Positions 24,817 through 37,335 of a stretch of 64,000 nt of DNA are shown here, piece after piece; the first letter of the stretch is position 1; each line of letters begins with the position of its first letter. The stretch spans positions 102,516,171 to 102,580,170 of the forward strand of contig CM053144.1 in assembly GCA_028571685.1 (NCBI GenBank), in the 5' to 3' direction. Below the pieces are notes generated by a model, which saw nothing but the letters and a program-made list of their open reading frames with translations, was not told the DNA's origin and searched no databases. Source of the DNA: Heterohyrax brucei (lineage: Eukaryota; Chordata; Mammalia; Hyracoidea; Procaviidae). The position numbers and the translations under genes were made by a program.

Positions 24817-24917
24817 CCATATATCAGCTGAAGGATTTCCCCTGCTTCTGTGTAACGCTGCTGCATAAAGAAAAAAGATGCCCACAAAGCAAAACTAAGG
24901 TTGCTACTCAAGATTGA
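24817..24917 (-). CDS. candidate internal exon 7 of an unidentified gene
   Basis: A 101-base segment, phase 0 to 2, reading SILSSNLSFALWASFFFMQQ then RYTEAGEILQLIY plus two bases. The donor TGG|gtaagt is ideal. The acceptor ggctttattatccag|TC is good. A nearer acceptor (cttttttctttatgcag|CA) is also strong and would give a 44-base exon in the same frame. The aromatic-rich helix followed by an EAGEIL-type helix looks TPR-like, though I cannot assign a family. Confidence 0.55.
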
Positions 24918-25845
24918 CTGGATAATAAAGCCTAGAGACATTCCAGTTAATTAAATATAAGTTGTTACACAGAACAGAAAAAGAGAAATTATTATGAAAT
25001 TAAGCAAACTGGTGTTTTAAAAAAGAAAGCACCTAAGGAAACCATACTGAGGTCAGGCTTGGTGTATCCTCCGCTGCATTCCCCATCTCCATGCAAAACT
25101 CAATTGCCCCACCAGTGTGAACCGTGATCGTCAGTGCAAAGACTGTGTTACTCCACAACACTCCACACACAGCCCAAGGTGCAGATACTTGCTGAAATGA
25201 AATGGACTAACCATTGTTTCCTAAATTTTCTCCAGCTTTCACCTGAGCTACAACTCACACTGATCCCTGTGCCTGCCCTCTCATGCACCCAGCCCCAGTC
25301 TCAAAATGTTAAGCTGAAGCCAATTTACAAACATTCACACATTAAGAAGTTTATCCTGATCTTCCCAGGTGAATGCTGAGAAACCAAGACAGCCTCAGAA
25401 TCTCATCACATTCTTAAATCTTACTGAAGATCCAAGAGAAGTATTGCTTGTAAGACTAGTATCTATGAATAGTTTGCCATATTAACCACCAGACAGTCTA
25501 GTACAATTAAATGGTATCCTGCTGCCACTTCTGATGGCTCTGACAGGGATCAAAACAGAGGGTCCCACACAAATACTGGAGAAAAATATAGGAAAAAATT
25601 CTAACTCACACAAAAAAATACCAGAATTACCAGCCTGACAGACACTGGAGAAACACCAGGAATGTGTTCCCCAAATACCTCTTTAGCTCAGTAATGAAGT
25701 CATTTCCAAGTTTGACCCATCATACAAAGGTTGAACAGGCCCACAAAACACAAGACTAAAGAGGCACACCAGACCAGGGGCAAGGACTAGAAGGCAAGAA
25801 GAAAAAGGAAACCTGGAAATAGGGAACCCAAGACTGACAACAGAG

Positions 25846-26280
25846 TGTCAAGATGCAGGAACTCAAGATCAGGAATGCAGGTTCACAATTCGGGAAGACC
25901 CAGGAATGGAGGCACAGCAGGAGTAACCACAGTAGATTTATTGGTACAATAGATGGAGGCAGGTACAACATTCAGTGGGCAAGCAGGCACCAGGCCAAAT
26001 GGGCATCAGGCAGCATATAGCACACATCAGCCAGGCAGCAGATTTAACAACAGGCAGCCCCAAACAACAGTGACTCATGGCACACTAACCTTATATACTG
26101 GCTTAGAACAAAGGTGATTGGCTGTCAGATTTGAGCCCTCAAGTCCATAAACAAGTTATGTAAGTACTGCTGAATCAGTTGAATTAGTCCTGGCCAGTAA
26201 GCCTGATGCTGGCTGAACGGCTGTAAATGCTGAATCACTACAGCTGGAAGGGCTTAGCAAAACCTTCCATGCTATCCCCA
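25846..26280 (-). repeat. ERV solo LTR with perfect CAGAG target duplication
   Basis: TG at 25,846 and CA at 26,280, flanked by CAGAG at 25,841-25,845 and 26,281-26,285. The minus strand has a poly(A) signal (ccaataaatc). 435 bases long, AT/GC balanced, and unlike the MaLR LTRs in sequence; family not named. Inserted into the L1 3' UTR. Confidence 0.75.
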
Positions 26281-26384
26281 CAGAGACTGTTGTCACATCA
26301 TGGGATTATTATCGAATGTTTGAAAACAGTATGTGTACTAACTATTTAATAAGAAGGTAGTTCATTCTGTAAACCTTTATTTAA

Positions 26385-26541
26385 CCAAGCCCATGACTGC
26401 TGAGTCAATTCTGATGCATAGTGACCCTATAGGACAAAGTATGACTTCCCCATTAAGTTTCCAAAGAGTGCCTGGTGGCTTTGAACTATCAATCTTTTGG
26501 TTAGCAGCTCTAGCACTTAACCACTATGTCATCAGAGTTTA
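26385..26541 (-). mobile_element. AfroSINE inside L1 3' UTR
   Basis: aagcccatgactgctgagtc, ccccattaagtttccaaaga, tcttttggttagcagctcta, cttaaccactatgtcatcag. It splits the last bases of the L1 3' end from its body. Confidence 0.85.
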
Positions 26542-26585
26542 CTTCATCTAAAGTACAATGAAAACATTTTTAAAACAGCTTCACT

Positions 26586-29081
26586 AAGATTTCCAGCCAA
26601 CATGGAGCCATAGACAGAAGCACTATTCCGTCCCTCTGTAGCAGATACCGCAAAAACTAAGTAAAATAGAGACAAACATCAGTTATGGAACCAAAGCGTC
26701 AATTGAAAACATAAAGAACTCAGCCAAACACAAAATGAAATAAGAAACTGACAGAGGATAGAGAGTGAGAAGTGATATGTACTGAAGTTTCCTATTAGCC
26801 AATGTAGCACGGATTCACAAACCTGGACTCCTGTTGGAGATCGGTGGACAGACAGCATGGAAACCAATCTCTCAGAAATCAGAGCAGGAGACAAAGCACC
26901 TGGTAACCAGTAACACATGCTTTCCCATACCATATTCTCTTCCCTACTTCTCTACCTCTGATGGTTCTTGGCTAGCTTCAGTGGCTTGGCCAGTTGAGAT
27001 GTGCAGCATCCTTGCTGCTTGGATTTGACCTCCCCACACTGGGGATTAGGGGGTGGGGAGTACAGGAAAGCAGTTTCACAGAGCTCTCAGTAGCAGACAG
27101 ATCACCTGCTGGACCTGCCCTGTTACACGATAGCTGAGAGACTGACCTTGCCCGTTGGACAAGGAGGTAAAAAGCATTGAGACCACGGATAAGCACACAA
27201 CAAAGAATGCACTGCCCACTTACTCTAACATAACCAAATAAAACAAATAATGAAGAAAATAACTACTAAATATCTCAAAGACAGCAGACAATAGTTAACA
27301 TAGTTAAAAACAGGGGAAAATAGTTCAGTAGGCATCCAAAAGATGACTTTCCAGTAGAGAAAAGACACTAGAACTATCTGAAAGGAAATTCAAATCCCTA
27401 ACAATCAGAGCTATCTGAGAGTTGAAGGAAAAAGTAGATGAAATGAGAGAAGAAAACAAACAAGTTAATGAAAGAGGCAAATTCATGGAAAGTACAAACA
27501 AAAAATGGAAGCATGCAGGAAAATAACAGAAACAAAATGTCCAAATGAATTCACAACTGGAAACCATATTAAAACAACAATTAGGAATCCAAAAGATAAA
27601 CAAGGTTCCAAAAATGAAGAGAATCACAGAAAGGCTGAGGAGCAGATTTGAAGTGATGGAAGACAGAATTAGTGAAATTGAAGACAACACTTGGATACAA
27701 TTCTGAGGAAAATCAGAAAAAAAAAGACCAAAGAAAATGAAGAAACTCTGAGAACACAGAACACAATCAAAAGCAAAAATTTTATCAAGTGATCAGAGTT
27801 CCAGAACAGGGAAAAAATGGAAAACACAGAGAACACCACTGAAGAACTGCCAACAGAAAATTTCTCTAATATTACAAAAGATGAAAAGCTGACTGTGTTA
27901 GTCATCTACTGTTGCTTTAACAAAAATACCATAAGCAGATAGCTTTAAAAACAGAAAATTTATTTCATCACAGTCCAATAGGTTAGAAGTCCAAATTCAG
28001 GGTGCCAGCTCCAGGGAAAGACTTTCTCTGCAGGTTTAGAGGAAAGTCTTTGTCATTAATCTTCCCTTGGACTGTGAGCTTCTGATTCACACGGACATCA
28101 AATCCTTTCCAAAGGATGTGCTCTGCTCCCATTACTGCTTCTTGGTGGCATGGAGTCCCCAAATTTCTGTTTGCTTTTCCTTCCTTTGTATCTTACGAGG
28201 CAGCCTTAAGGAACAATACAAGCCCGTACATTGAGTCCTGCCCCATCAACACAACTGCTGCTCATCCACTTGCATTAACATCATAGGGGCACGGTTTGCA
28301 ATGTAAAGAAGCATCACACCACACCTTGAATCTCGGCCCAGCCAACTGCCACACACATTTTGTGGGGAACACAGTTCAATCTATGACACTGACCATCCAA
28401 GAAGCTCAATGAACCCCACATAGGACAGACCTTAGAGGAAAGTCACCAAGATGTATCATAATCACATTCACTAAAAACCAAAGACAAAGAAAAAATTGTA
28501 AAACAGTTTGAGAAAATCAAAAAGTCACAGAGGAGAAACAGGATGACTAACCTCTGATTGTTTGGCAGAAATCTTGCAGGCAAGAAGGCAATGTAATGAC
28601 ACACACAAAATCTTCAAAGACAAATACTGCTAACCAAGAATAATCTGTAAAACTCTCACTCAAATATGATGGTGAAATTAGGACATTTCTAGATACACAG
28701 AAATTATAGCAATATGTAAAAACCGAACAAAACTTACAAAAATTATTAAGCAAAGTCTTTCAGTCTGAGAACAAACACCACCGGATCACAGTCTGGATCT
28801 AGGATTCAAGGTTATACCAGCCAAATATCAGGTTAGGAAATGAACTCTCAAGGACTATTCAAAACCAAAAGCATTACAGCAGGGAACCAGAGAAGTTAAT
28901 CTGGAAATGACAACAATGCCAGAACAATAAGAGGGAACAGATGGTATGGGTATAGAACTTTTTAATGAAGTGGAAGGAAAGCAGTACCAAGTAACAACAG
29001 ACAAGTACAAACCTAGGAAGTGTCAATTTAAAGGTAATCACAAGGAATGATAACAAACCTACTCATCAAAATAAAGAATAA
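26586..29081 (+). mobile_element. old L1/HAL1-type element, 5' UTR and ORF1 region
   Basis: Starts like an L1 5' end (ccagccaacatggagccata). It then shows ORF1-type sequence, for example gagagttgaaggaaaaagta and tcttgcaggcaagaaggcaa, the latter diagnostic of old L1 and HAL1 ORF1. No ORF2 follows before the inserted young L1. The 3' remainder is probably 34,432-34,575. Frames are broken; a MaLR LTR sits at 27,894. Confidence 0.6.
27894..28388 (-). repeat. MaLR-type solo LTR with perfect CTGAC duplication
   Basis: TGTGTTAGTCATCTACTG at the left and ttcaatctatgaca at the right, flanked by CTGAC at 27,889-27,893 and 28,389-28,393. It is inserted into the ORF1 region of the old L1/HAL1 element. 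Confidence 0.85.
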
Positions 29082-30682
29082 AAGGGTGCAGTCAAGATGG
29101 CAGACTAAACACACACCTTCCTAAATCCCTCTGGAAACCAAGGCCTGAAATGATAATTAAACAGAGCCTTCTGCACACCTAGTAAGCCCTAAGAAATGGC
29201 ATAGGTCTGTCTATGTGGTCTGCATACCACTGAGCAGGAAAATTCTTCTTCTTTGCTGACCCCCACCCATGTTGAATCTCAGCTCTTGCAGACTGAAGGT
29301 AGATCACCATTTTAACTTTTTTTTTCCTCTGTCTTAGCTGGCAGGAGTAGCTGAGGTGACTGGCAGCAAGACAAGATGGACTGCTGACGAGATCAGCAAG
29401 TAAAGTCACCACATTTCAAGAGACTGGCCTTGAAATCTGTGTAACTCAGCACCTCTGACCTCTCTCTCAGAATCTCTGCCATTGAATAGCCTCTTCCAAG
29501 GTAGGTGGGGGAGCTTGTGCAGGATGCCATTTTGATTCACTGGGAAGCAGAGTTTCCTATACAGAGGCCTCAGCTGGACCAGATTTCCAGGCTGGGAGGC
29601 AGTGCCTCCCCAGAGAGTGTGCTTTTCCGTCAGTAAAGCAGTCTTTGATATACAGATGCTTACTTACCAGCTGGGAAGAGGGACTTACACACCTGAAAGC
29701 CTTACTGATTTTGGAAGCTGTCAGATACTTTTTATCTTTCAAGAGAGAAATAACTACAGTGCACCCAGATGGCATTTCTTCCAGCCTTTACTGTCTCACA
29801 TTATATGATCAGCTGATGACTCCCTAGTGACACTGTAAGAGGGGCTGTGTCTTTGTCAATTGTGAGGTGGAGCCTGCTACCCCAGAGATTCCACACAGCC
29901 CAGTCACAGGAGTACATAGAGGTGTCTGGTGATCAACTTCCTTTTCAGACTGAGCTTTAGCTCCTGTTAAAGTAACACTGGGAAAACCAAACAACCTCCA
30001 GATGCCCAAAAAGTTATAAACTTTGGACAGGAACATTAAGAAGAATTCACCTATGGCTTTGGAAGGCCCACAAAAGAAAGATCCAAAGAACTTCCCAGAT
30101 GAAGAAGCCTTGCTGGAACTATCAGAGAGTGAGTACAAAAGGGTTATATATAGTGCCCTCCTAGACCTTATATAAAATGCAGCAGAGCAAGATGAAAAAT
30201 TAAGCAAGCTGTCTGATCTGATGGAACACCAGTACTCTGAAATCCAACAGATCAACGACAAAATCAAAGAGTTAGAAAACTCAATTTAAAGCCAAGAAAA
30301 CAGAGTGGAACAAATGGAAAACAGACTTTCTGACTTGCAAGACAGAGCTCTGACTCCAGCATCTATGAGGAGAAATCAGAAAAAAGAAACAAGAAAAATG
30401 AAGAAGCATAAAGAAGCATGTGGGACTCTACTAAGAGGAACAATCTACAATTAACTGGAGTTCTTGAACAAGGTGGGACACCTGAGAACACAGAGTATTG
30501 TGGCTGTGCTGCTGACAGGAAAATTCCGAGAAATTATGAAAGAAGAGAATATAGATATTCAAGATGCATATCAAATGCCACTCAATAAAGATCCCAAAAG
30601 AAAGACTCCAAGACATCATAATCAAGTGTAACAAAATGGAACACAAGCAGAAACTCTTAAAGGCAGCAAGGTGAAGCAGCAC

Positions 30683-33432
30683 AACTTAATAAACCCATCA
30701 CAAAGGAAGAGATTGAAAAAGTCATCCAAAAACTACCAACCAAAAAAAGCCCTGGCCAAGATGGCTTCACTGCAGAATTCTACCAAGCTCAATACTACTG
30801 AGACTATTTCACAGCATAGAAAGGGATGGATGACTCCCAAATTCATTCTATACAGCCACCATAACTCTGATACCAAAGGCAGGGAAAGACTCAACAAAAA
30901 AGGAGAAATACAAACCAATTTCACTCATGAATCTAGATGGAAAAGTCTTCAGCAAAATTCTTGCCAACAGGATACAACAACATATCAAAAAAATAATTCA
31001 TCACAACCAAGTTGGATTCATACCAGGGATGCAAGGCTGGTTCAACATCAGAAAAACAATTAATATGATCAACCACATAAATAATGCAAAAGACAAGAAT
31101 CACCTGATCTTGTCTATTGATGCAGAAGATGCCTTTGATAAAGTCCAACATCCACTCATGCTACAAACTCTGAACAAAATAAGAATAGATGGCAAATTCC
31201 TTAATGTAATGAGGGCCATTTATACAAAGCCAACTGCCTGCATCAACCTGAATGGAGAGAGACTGAAACAATTCCCTTTGAGAATGGGAACTAGACAAGG
31301 ATGCCCACTCTCACCTCTCCTATTCAACATTGTACTAGAAGTTCTAGCCAGAGCAATTAGAAAAGACCAAGAAATAAAGGCCATCTGCATTGGCAAAGAA
31401 GAACTAAAAATCTTCCTATTTGCAGATGATATGATTGTATACACAGAGAATCCTAAGGAATCCATAGGTAAGCTACTCAAATTGATAGAAGAATTCAGCA
31501 AAGTGTCAGGATAAAAGAGAAACATAAGTAAATCAGCAGGATTCCTTTATACCAACAATGAGATTATTAAAGAAGAAATCACCAAATCAGTGCAATTAAC
31601 TATAGCCCCCAAGAAGATAAAGAACCTAGGAATAAATATAACCAGAGAAATAACAGATCTATACAAAGAGAACTACAACACCTTACTAGAAGAAACTGAG
31701 AGACTTAACATAAATGGAGAAACCTACCCTGCTCACAGATAGGAAGACTGAACATTGTGAAACTGTCTATTTTACCCAAAGCAATTTACTTATATAATGC
31801 AATCCCAATACAAATTTCTGTGACACTTTTTAATGAGATGGAGAAACAAATCACCGACTTCATTTGGAAAGGGAAGAAGCACCAGATAAGCAAAGCACTA
31901 CTGAAGAAGAAAAACACACTGGGAAGCTTCTCACTACCCGACTTTAGAACCTATTACACTGCCACAGTTGTCAAAACAGCCTGGTACTGATACAAAAAGA
32001 CAGAAATAGATCAATGGAACAGAATTGAGACCCCAGAGATGACACCATCCTCCTGTGAACAGCTAATATATTCAAGAAGGCCCTACGACATTAAACTGGG
32101 GTAAAAACAATCTCTTCAACAAATGGTGCTGGCAGAATTGGATATCCATCTGCAAAAAATTGAAACAAGACTCATATCTTACACACTATATAAAAACCAA
32201 CTGAAACTGGATAAAAGACCTAAACGTCAAATCTAAAACAATAAAGCTCATCAAAGAAAAAGTAGGAATAACAATGGATTTTTCCCCCCCTGAGGGTCCT
32301 GCAAAGTTTATTCAAAGAAAAGGAAAATGGGGTCTGAGCAGAGATGTGGTACAGCCCACCCAATAGCCTGTTGGGAAAGTTTTTGTAGTTTTAAAGTTCC
32401 AGTGAGGAAGTGAGGGGTGACTGATGCAAAAGTTGTTCATGGTTTTATAGTACAAAGTTCCGGTAAAGAGATTTACAATTTCATAGCAAATAGTTTGTTA
32501 AGGAGATTTATGGTTTTATAACAGAAAGCTCCCATAAGGAGGTTGGGGGGGTGGCTGATGCAAAAATTGTTTATGGTTCAATGGAAGTTTTAATACACAA
32601 TATAGACAGACTTCAAAACCTGTCATACAAACCACAAGCAACAGAAAATAGATAAATGGGAATTATTCAGAATCACACACTTTTGCTCATCCAAAGACTT
32701 TATTAATAGAATTAAAATGCCACCTATAGAATGGGAAAAAATATTTGTCAACTGTATGTCAGACCAACACCTGATCTCCATAATCCATAAGGTACTACAA
32801 AACATCAACAAGAAAAAGATAAATCATCCAATTAAGCAATGGGCAAAGGAGATGGACAGACACTTCTCTAAAGAGGAGATCCAGGAAGACAAAAAACACA
32901 TGCGGACATGCTCATGATCACTGGCTATTAAAGAAATTCAAATCGGAATTACAATGAGATACCATCTCACCCCAACAAGGTTGGCCATGATCCAAAAAAC
33001 ACAAAACAACAAATGCTGGAGAAGCTGTGGAGAAACCGGAACTCTCCTACACTGTTGGTAGATTGCAAAATGGTGCAACCTCTTTGGAAAGCAATCTGGC
33101 GCTCCCTTAAAAAGCTGGAAATAGATGTATCATTTGACCCAGTAATTCCACTGCTTGGATCAAGGCCATTCACACCAACTGATACATGCACAAGAATGTT
33201 TGTTGCAGCACAGTCCACAATAGCAAAAAGATGGAATCAACCCAGATGCCCAACAACAGAGGAATGGATAGGTAAACTATGGTATATATACTCAGCAGAA
33301 CACTATGCAGTGATAAAGAACAATGATGATTTTAGGAAGCATCTCATAACCTGCTTTCAATTGGAGGACATTATGTTGAGTGAAAGTAGTCAGTGGCAAA
33401 AGGACAAATGTTGCATGAGACCCCTACTGTAA
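30683..33432 (+). pseudogene. L1 ORF2 remnant (reverse transcriptase and C-terminal regions)
   Basis: Reads [15 protein letters not shown] at the start of the RT domain, then a frameshift. A 195-codon open stretch at 30,930-31,514 contains [12 protein letters not shown] (first catalytic Asp), [16 protein letters not shown] and FADDMIVY (catalytic pair). An in-frame stop follows. The C-terminal part resumes at 33,013-33,432. The endonuclease is missing and several stops and frameshifts are present, so no full-length protein can be made. Confidence 0.85.
32280..32592 (-). repeat. LTR-like insertion inside L1 ORF2
   Basis: This 313-base block has no L1 similarity, while L1 sequence lies on both sides. 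It contains an imperfect internal duplication (gactgatgcaaaagttgttc versus ggctgatgcaaaaattgttt) and a reversed poly(A) signal (tttattc). I infer an ERV LTR fragment; the family is unknown and no target duplication is clear. Confidence 0.45.
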
Positions 33433-34431
33433 GAACTTAAAAACAGACTCATGCATAGAAGAATAGACTGATGGCTGCAAAGGTGGCTAGGGAGGGAGGG
33501 GAAGGGTGGAATATTGATTAGATAATTGATAAGAAATTTGGTTGGGTGAAATCTGTGACAGCACACATTAGAAAGAAGATCAATTTTAACTGTACTTCAG
33601 CATAACACGATTACTCCTCCCATCTTAACCCAATATTACAAGGACGGAGTACCTGCGGTGCAGGTCTGGGGACCATGCTTTCAGGGGACATCAAGGCCAA
33701 TTGGCACAACTTGCATTTTTCTAAGAGAGTCTTCTGCACCCTAAGTTGTTGAGTGGCATCTGGGGTCTTAAAAGCTGCCAAGCTGCCATCTAAGGTACAC
33801 CAAATGGTCCTAATTTGGCAAGAATAGATGATCTCCAAGGACCAAAATGACATGAGGCAAAGAGAACCCAGAAGACAGAGAGATCCATGTGAGCAGGTGA
33901 CTACATCGACATGTGACTAGAAGAACCAGCCAGGTGGTGCCCAGCCACCACCAGTGATAGCTATGATGGGGTTCACAAAGTTGAGTCTCACTAGCAACAC
34001 AAAAATAAAAAGGGGTGCACCCTGAGATCTCCACTAAAAGACCTCAACTGAGGGTCCTTGGGGTTCCCCTGGGAACATGGCCCCTGATCCTGATGCTGCC
34101 CCTGTCCATAAATCATAATGGAAGTCAACTCTGTGGACAGAAATGGATTGGACTTGCAGACACAGAACTACCATATCATGTGTGTACTTTATGGTTTTAT
34201 GCATCCATAGCATGTCATCTGGATGAGCTCTTACTGGAAGCGGGGGAGAGGGTGGAGAAGAGGGCATAGAAGGTTGTTAGAAGGATATGACATGTACAGA
34301 ACAGAGAGGAGGAGTGTGCTGTCACCAGGCAGGGAGAGGAGTGGGAGCCGCTTATTGGTGGCTATGCAAATTTATATGGGATTGTATATTTTCACTCAAT
34401 CATAATAATTAAATAAATAAATAATAAAGAC

Positions 34432-34575
34432 ATAAAGTCTCGATGAAAACAAAATCTATGAGAAACAAAAGAAACAAAATTCACAAACAAAAGGAATTTA
34501 ACAGTGGAGAGTAAGAGGACCAAAGAAAATGTTCACACCATGAAGTGTTGAGAAGCAAAAATATCACTATGAGAA
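34432..34575 (+). repeat. probable 3' remainder of the old L1/HAL1 element
   Basis: A-rich sequence (acataaagtctcgatgaaaa, ggaatttaacagtggagagt) resuming after the young L1. Assignment rests on position and style. Confidence 0.35.
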
Positions 34576-34621
34576 CTAAGATGTGCTTAGTGCTTTGTTA
34601 GTCATTGTATTTTCAGTTGCC

Positions 34622-35029
34622 TCACATGCATGCAAATGTTGGACAATGAGTAAGAAAGGCTGAAGGAGAATCTGAAGTATGAGGTTTGCAAAGAATGTTT
34701 AATACACCATGGACTTCCAGAAAAGAGAACAAAGCAGTCCTGGAAGAAGTACAGTCAGAAAGCTCCTTAGTAGCAGGGATGGCAAAACTTTCTCTCATAC
34801 GTTTGAAACATGGTATCACGAGGGACCAGTCCCTCAAGGAGGATATCATACTCAGTAAAGCAGATGTCCAGCGAGAAAGGAGGCCCACAAAGCCGTGGAG
34901 TGACACAGCGCCTGCAACAACGGGCTGAAGCATAACAGTTGCGGGGATGATGCAAGACTGGGCACCTTTCACTGTTGTACACAGGGTCACACTATGAGTC
35001 TGAACCAACTAGAAGGCACATAACAACAA
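34622..35029 (+). mobile_element. RTE LINE 3' end
   Basis: caccatggacttccagaaaa, ggaagaagtacagtcagaaa, gagggaccagtccctcaagg and the terminus cacactatgagtctgaacca followed by aggcacataacaacaat. 5'-truncated. Confidence 0.8.
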
Positions 35030-35089
35030 TAAAAAATCAGTGTAGCATGGCACAGCTAGTATTTAAATTAACGCAGAACCCAGGAGACA

Positions 35090-35350
35090 GTGATTATAAT
35101 ATTTGGAAAACACTGGTCAAGCAATTAGATAATGAGATTGAAAGTCAGCCATATATTCCAAGGCCTAGACTGTCTATCAACCAGTTGTGTGACATTCTAC
35201 AGGTGAACGCAGCTCTCTGGACCAACTTCCTTATGCGAAAAGCTGACATATTAAGAAAAAACAAACAAACTCTACCTCATGAGATTTCATAATGAAACGA
35301 GTTAATGCATGTGAAGTGTTTATCAGTATACTTGGCATAAGTATTCAATA
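35090..35350 (+). repeat. MIR SINE
   Basis: ccagttgtgtgacattctac, ctctggaccaacttccttat and the tail cttggcataagtattcaata fit a nearly complete MIR. Confidence 0.55.
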
Positions 35351-36229
35351 AAATAATTACAAGTGATTATTAATTACTGGGAAATATACAGCCATTTTAT
35401 AAACCATAATTTATTATGCTAACATAAAGTGTTGTTTTAAGTGATCTGAATAAGCATATTTAGAAATTTAAAAAAAATTACCATTAAAACTGAAAAAATA
35501 TTTAATTCATGCAAAACAACAATAATCTCTTTACTTATTAGCATAAATACTATTTTAATTAAAAATAGCTACACCTTCCAAAAAAAGAGTATATAGAGAG
35601 GTGTTGTTTTAGATTTTGCAAATCTCCTTAACGTCTGGCTTCACATAAAATAGGCAGCTGGGTTCTCATATCTGTTTCTGCACTCAATATGCTGCACTAT
35701 ATTGTTTTGGTTGAAATAACAGAAGAAAGCCTGGTATCCTATGACATGTAGTTGGAAAAGAGAAGAGTATTTATAGCCTTTTTAGATAACTGCAGATATT
35801 CTTAGTTTCTTATATGTTAGCTGCAATATGGAATCTGAAGCAGTACTGAGTAACTTTTCATACTTGGTGGTTACATTAAATTATTGTTCTATTTTGTACT
35901 TTGAATAAATGTTTTCACCTATGCATAATTCTGCAATATCATGCATTGGTCATTGGAAAATACTAATTATGCAGCTCTTCCAAATGCTGTCATATCTGAT
36001 TACATAACATTAAAAAATCACATTGATATCATCATTTATTTCACTATGAAATTCAACTATCGAGAAGCTGTCAAGTTTATGGCATAAAACGAAGTTTTTC
36101 AAAATTCTAATTTTCACTTGAAAGCTTGAGTTTCATCCTTGGCAACAAATATTGTCAGCAGTTTTATTCTGAACAATAATTCATTTTTGAGAAAATATCT
36201 AAATCCATGTCTGAATAATCATAGTTTAC
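35351..36229. other. AT-rich intronic sequence, unassigned
   Basis: No repeat family or exon was recognised. Confidence 0.3.
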
Positions 36230-36278
36230 CTGTAAGTCATTTCTTCGAGTAAAAATGATGGTGCCACAAAAAACACAG
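36230..36278 (-). CDS. candidate internal exon 6 of an unidentified gene (weak)
   Basis: A 49-base segment, phase 2 to 0, reading CVFCGTIIFTRRNDLQ after a split Ser codon. The donor is CAG|gtaaac (fair). The acceptor gagctgagttag|CT has a poor pyrimidine tract. Upstream of the acceptor the same frame meets a TGA, so it cannot extend. It was chosen because an exon of length 3n+1 is needed between the 46.8 and 24.9 kb exons, and this one closes the frame. That is partly circular support. Confidence 0.33.
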
Positions 36279-36799
36279 CTAACTCAGCTCACAACAAAAC
36301 CAACCGTACAAATGCTTTTTCATCAAGATGATCACAGTACTTCAGTATTTCCCAAAAGTGCTTTGTCTGAACTTCCCACTCCATACACAGGATATGGGGG
36401 AAAAAAAACTCAGGACAGAAGGTGGAGAATGGTTGCATGACATGAAGAATGTCATGAATGTCACTGAATTGCACGTAAGATGTTGAATTAGTTTTGCTAT
36501 CTATATTCTCAACAACAAAATAATAATCATAATAAGGATATATACTACAGAGTCAAGATTTAATAACATGAGTAATTTTTACTGCTCACCCAAGGGCATT
36601 CTTAAGCAGAAGCTGGCACTTGTTTCTCTGTGAGTGTGTGGCAGTGAAGGATGCATTCCCTTTGAATATAGATGGTGACACTGTGTTAATTTGCGCTAAG
36701 GCACTAGCGGTTTCACTCGCCATCACTTTTGCCCCACTGATTCAAATGTCAATACAGTACAAGACGAAAATGACATCTTCGTACTATTTTGAAATAATC

Positions 36800-36885
36800 T
36801 TGACTGCATAAACCCCTTGAAGGGATCTTGGGGAGTCCCAGGGGTCTATGGCCACATTTTGAGAACCACTGAGATAGAACAAAAC
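36800..36885 (+). repeat. possible hAT-Charlie 3' end
   Basis: ccccttgaagggatcttggg through ggccacattttgagaaccac ends in the TIR-like tttgagaaccactg shared by Charlie-group elements. The left end was not located. Confidence 0.35.
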
Positions 36886-36904
36886 AGACTTCTATAACCA
36901 ACCT

Positions 36905-37062
36905 TCAGCAAATGAATTATACTTATCTATAAAATGAGGAAAACAAGCCCTGCCACACTGGGTTGTTGTGAGAATAATATATGATATCATATGTAAAACA
37001 ATCTGTGGGGAACCTATAATGCAGTCAGTACTAAATTAATTTTACTGCTCTTTCAGCCCCTC
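36905..37062 (+). repeat. MIR SINE fragment
   Basis: tctataaaatgaggaaaaca, tgggttgttgtgagaataat and ggggaacctataatgcagtc match the MIR 3' half. Confidence 0.55.
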
Positions 37063-37335
37063 AGTATTTTGTATCTATGAATACATTTAAATTATAAATT
37101 ATTACTTTTTTTTTCAATTCCCTGTTAAGACTGTAAACTGTATATATTTTGCATTACTCAAATCATCTGTCAAAAGCAGTGGGTCACTAGCTTCTCTGAG
37201 AATCTGAAGAACAGATAAGGCCTCTTGTCACAGAAAAATATACATGGGCACATGAACAAAATTTTGCATACAACTGAAATCTTGAAGACTTTCAGAAGTG
37301 GATCTACAGTTCCCCCAGGGAAGAGTTACTCAAAA

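Larger units (their letters stand above)
25500..26570 (+). mobile_element. L1 3' UTR, split by an ERV LTR and an AfroSINE
   Basis: The L1 parts are 25,500-25,845, 26,281-26,384 and 26,542-26,570. Landmarks are gacagggatcaaaacagagg, aggcccacaaaacacaagac, ttgtcacatcatgggattat and the terminal cttcatctaaagtacaat. Removing the two insertions restores the usual order of this L1 3' UTR type. Non-coding. Confidence 0.7.
29082..34431 (+). mobile_element. L1 LINE, 5.3 kb, internally deleted
   Basis: A 5' end (gcagtcaagatggcagacta) is followed by about 900 bases of 5' UTR, a broken ORF1 region (30,000-30,680), the ORF2 reverse transcriptase and C-terminal regions, and a 3' UTR ending in an ATTAAATAAATAAATA-type tail. 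The ORF2 endonuclease domain is absent: ORF1 sequence joins the RT region near 30,680. An LTR-like block interrupts ORF2 at 32,280-32,592. Flanking AT-rich 13-mers (aataaagaataaa and aataaagacataaa) may be the target duplication. Confidence 0.85.
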
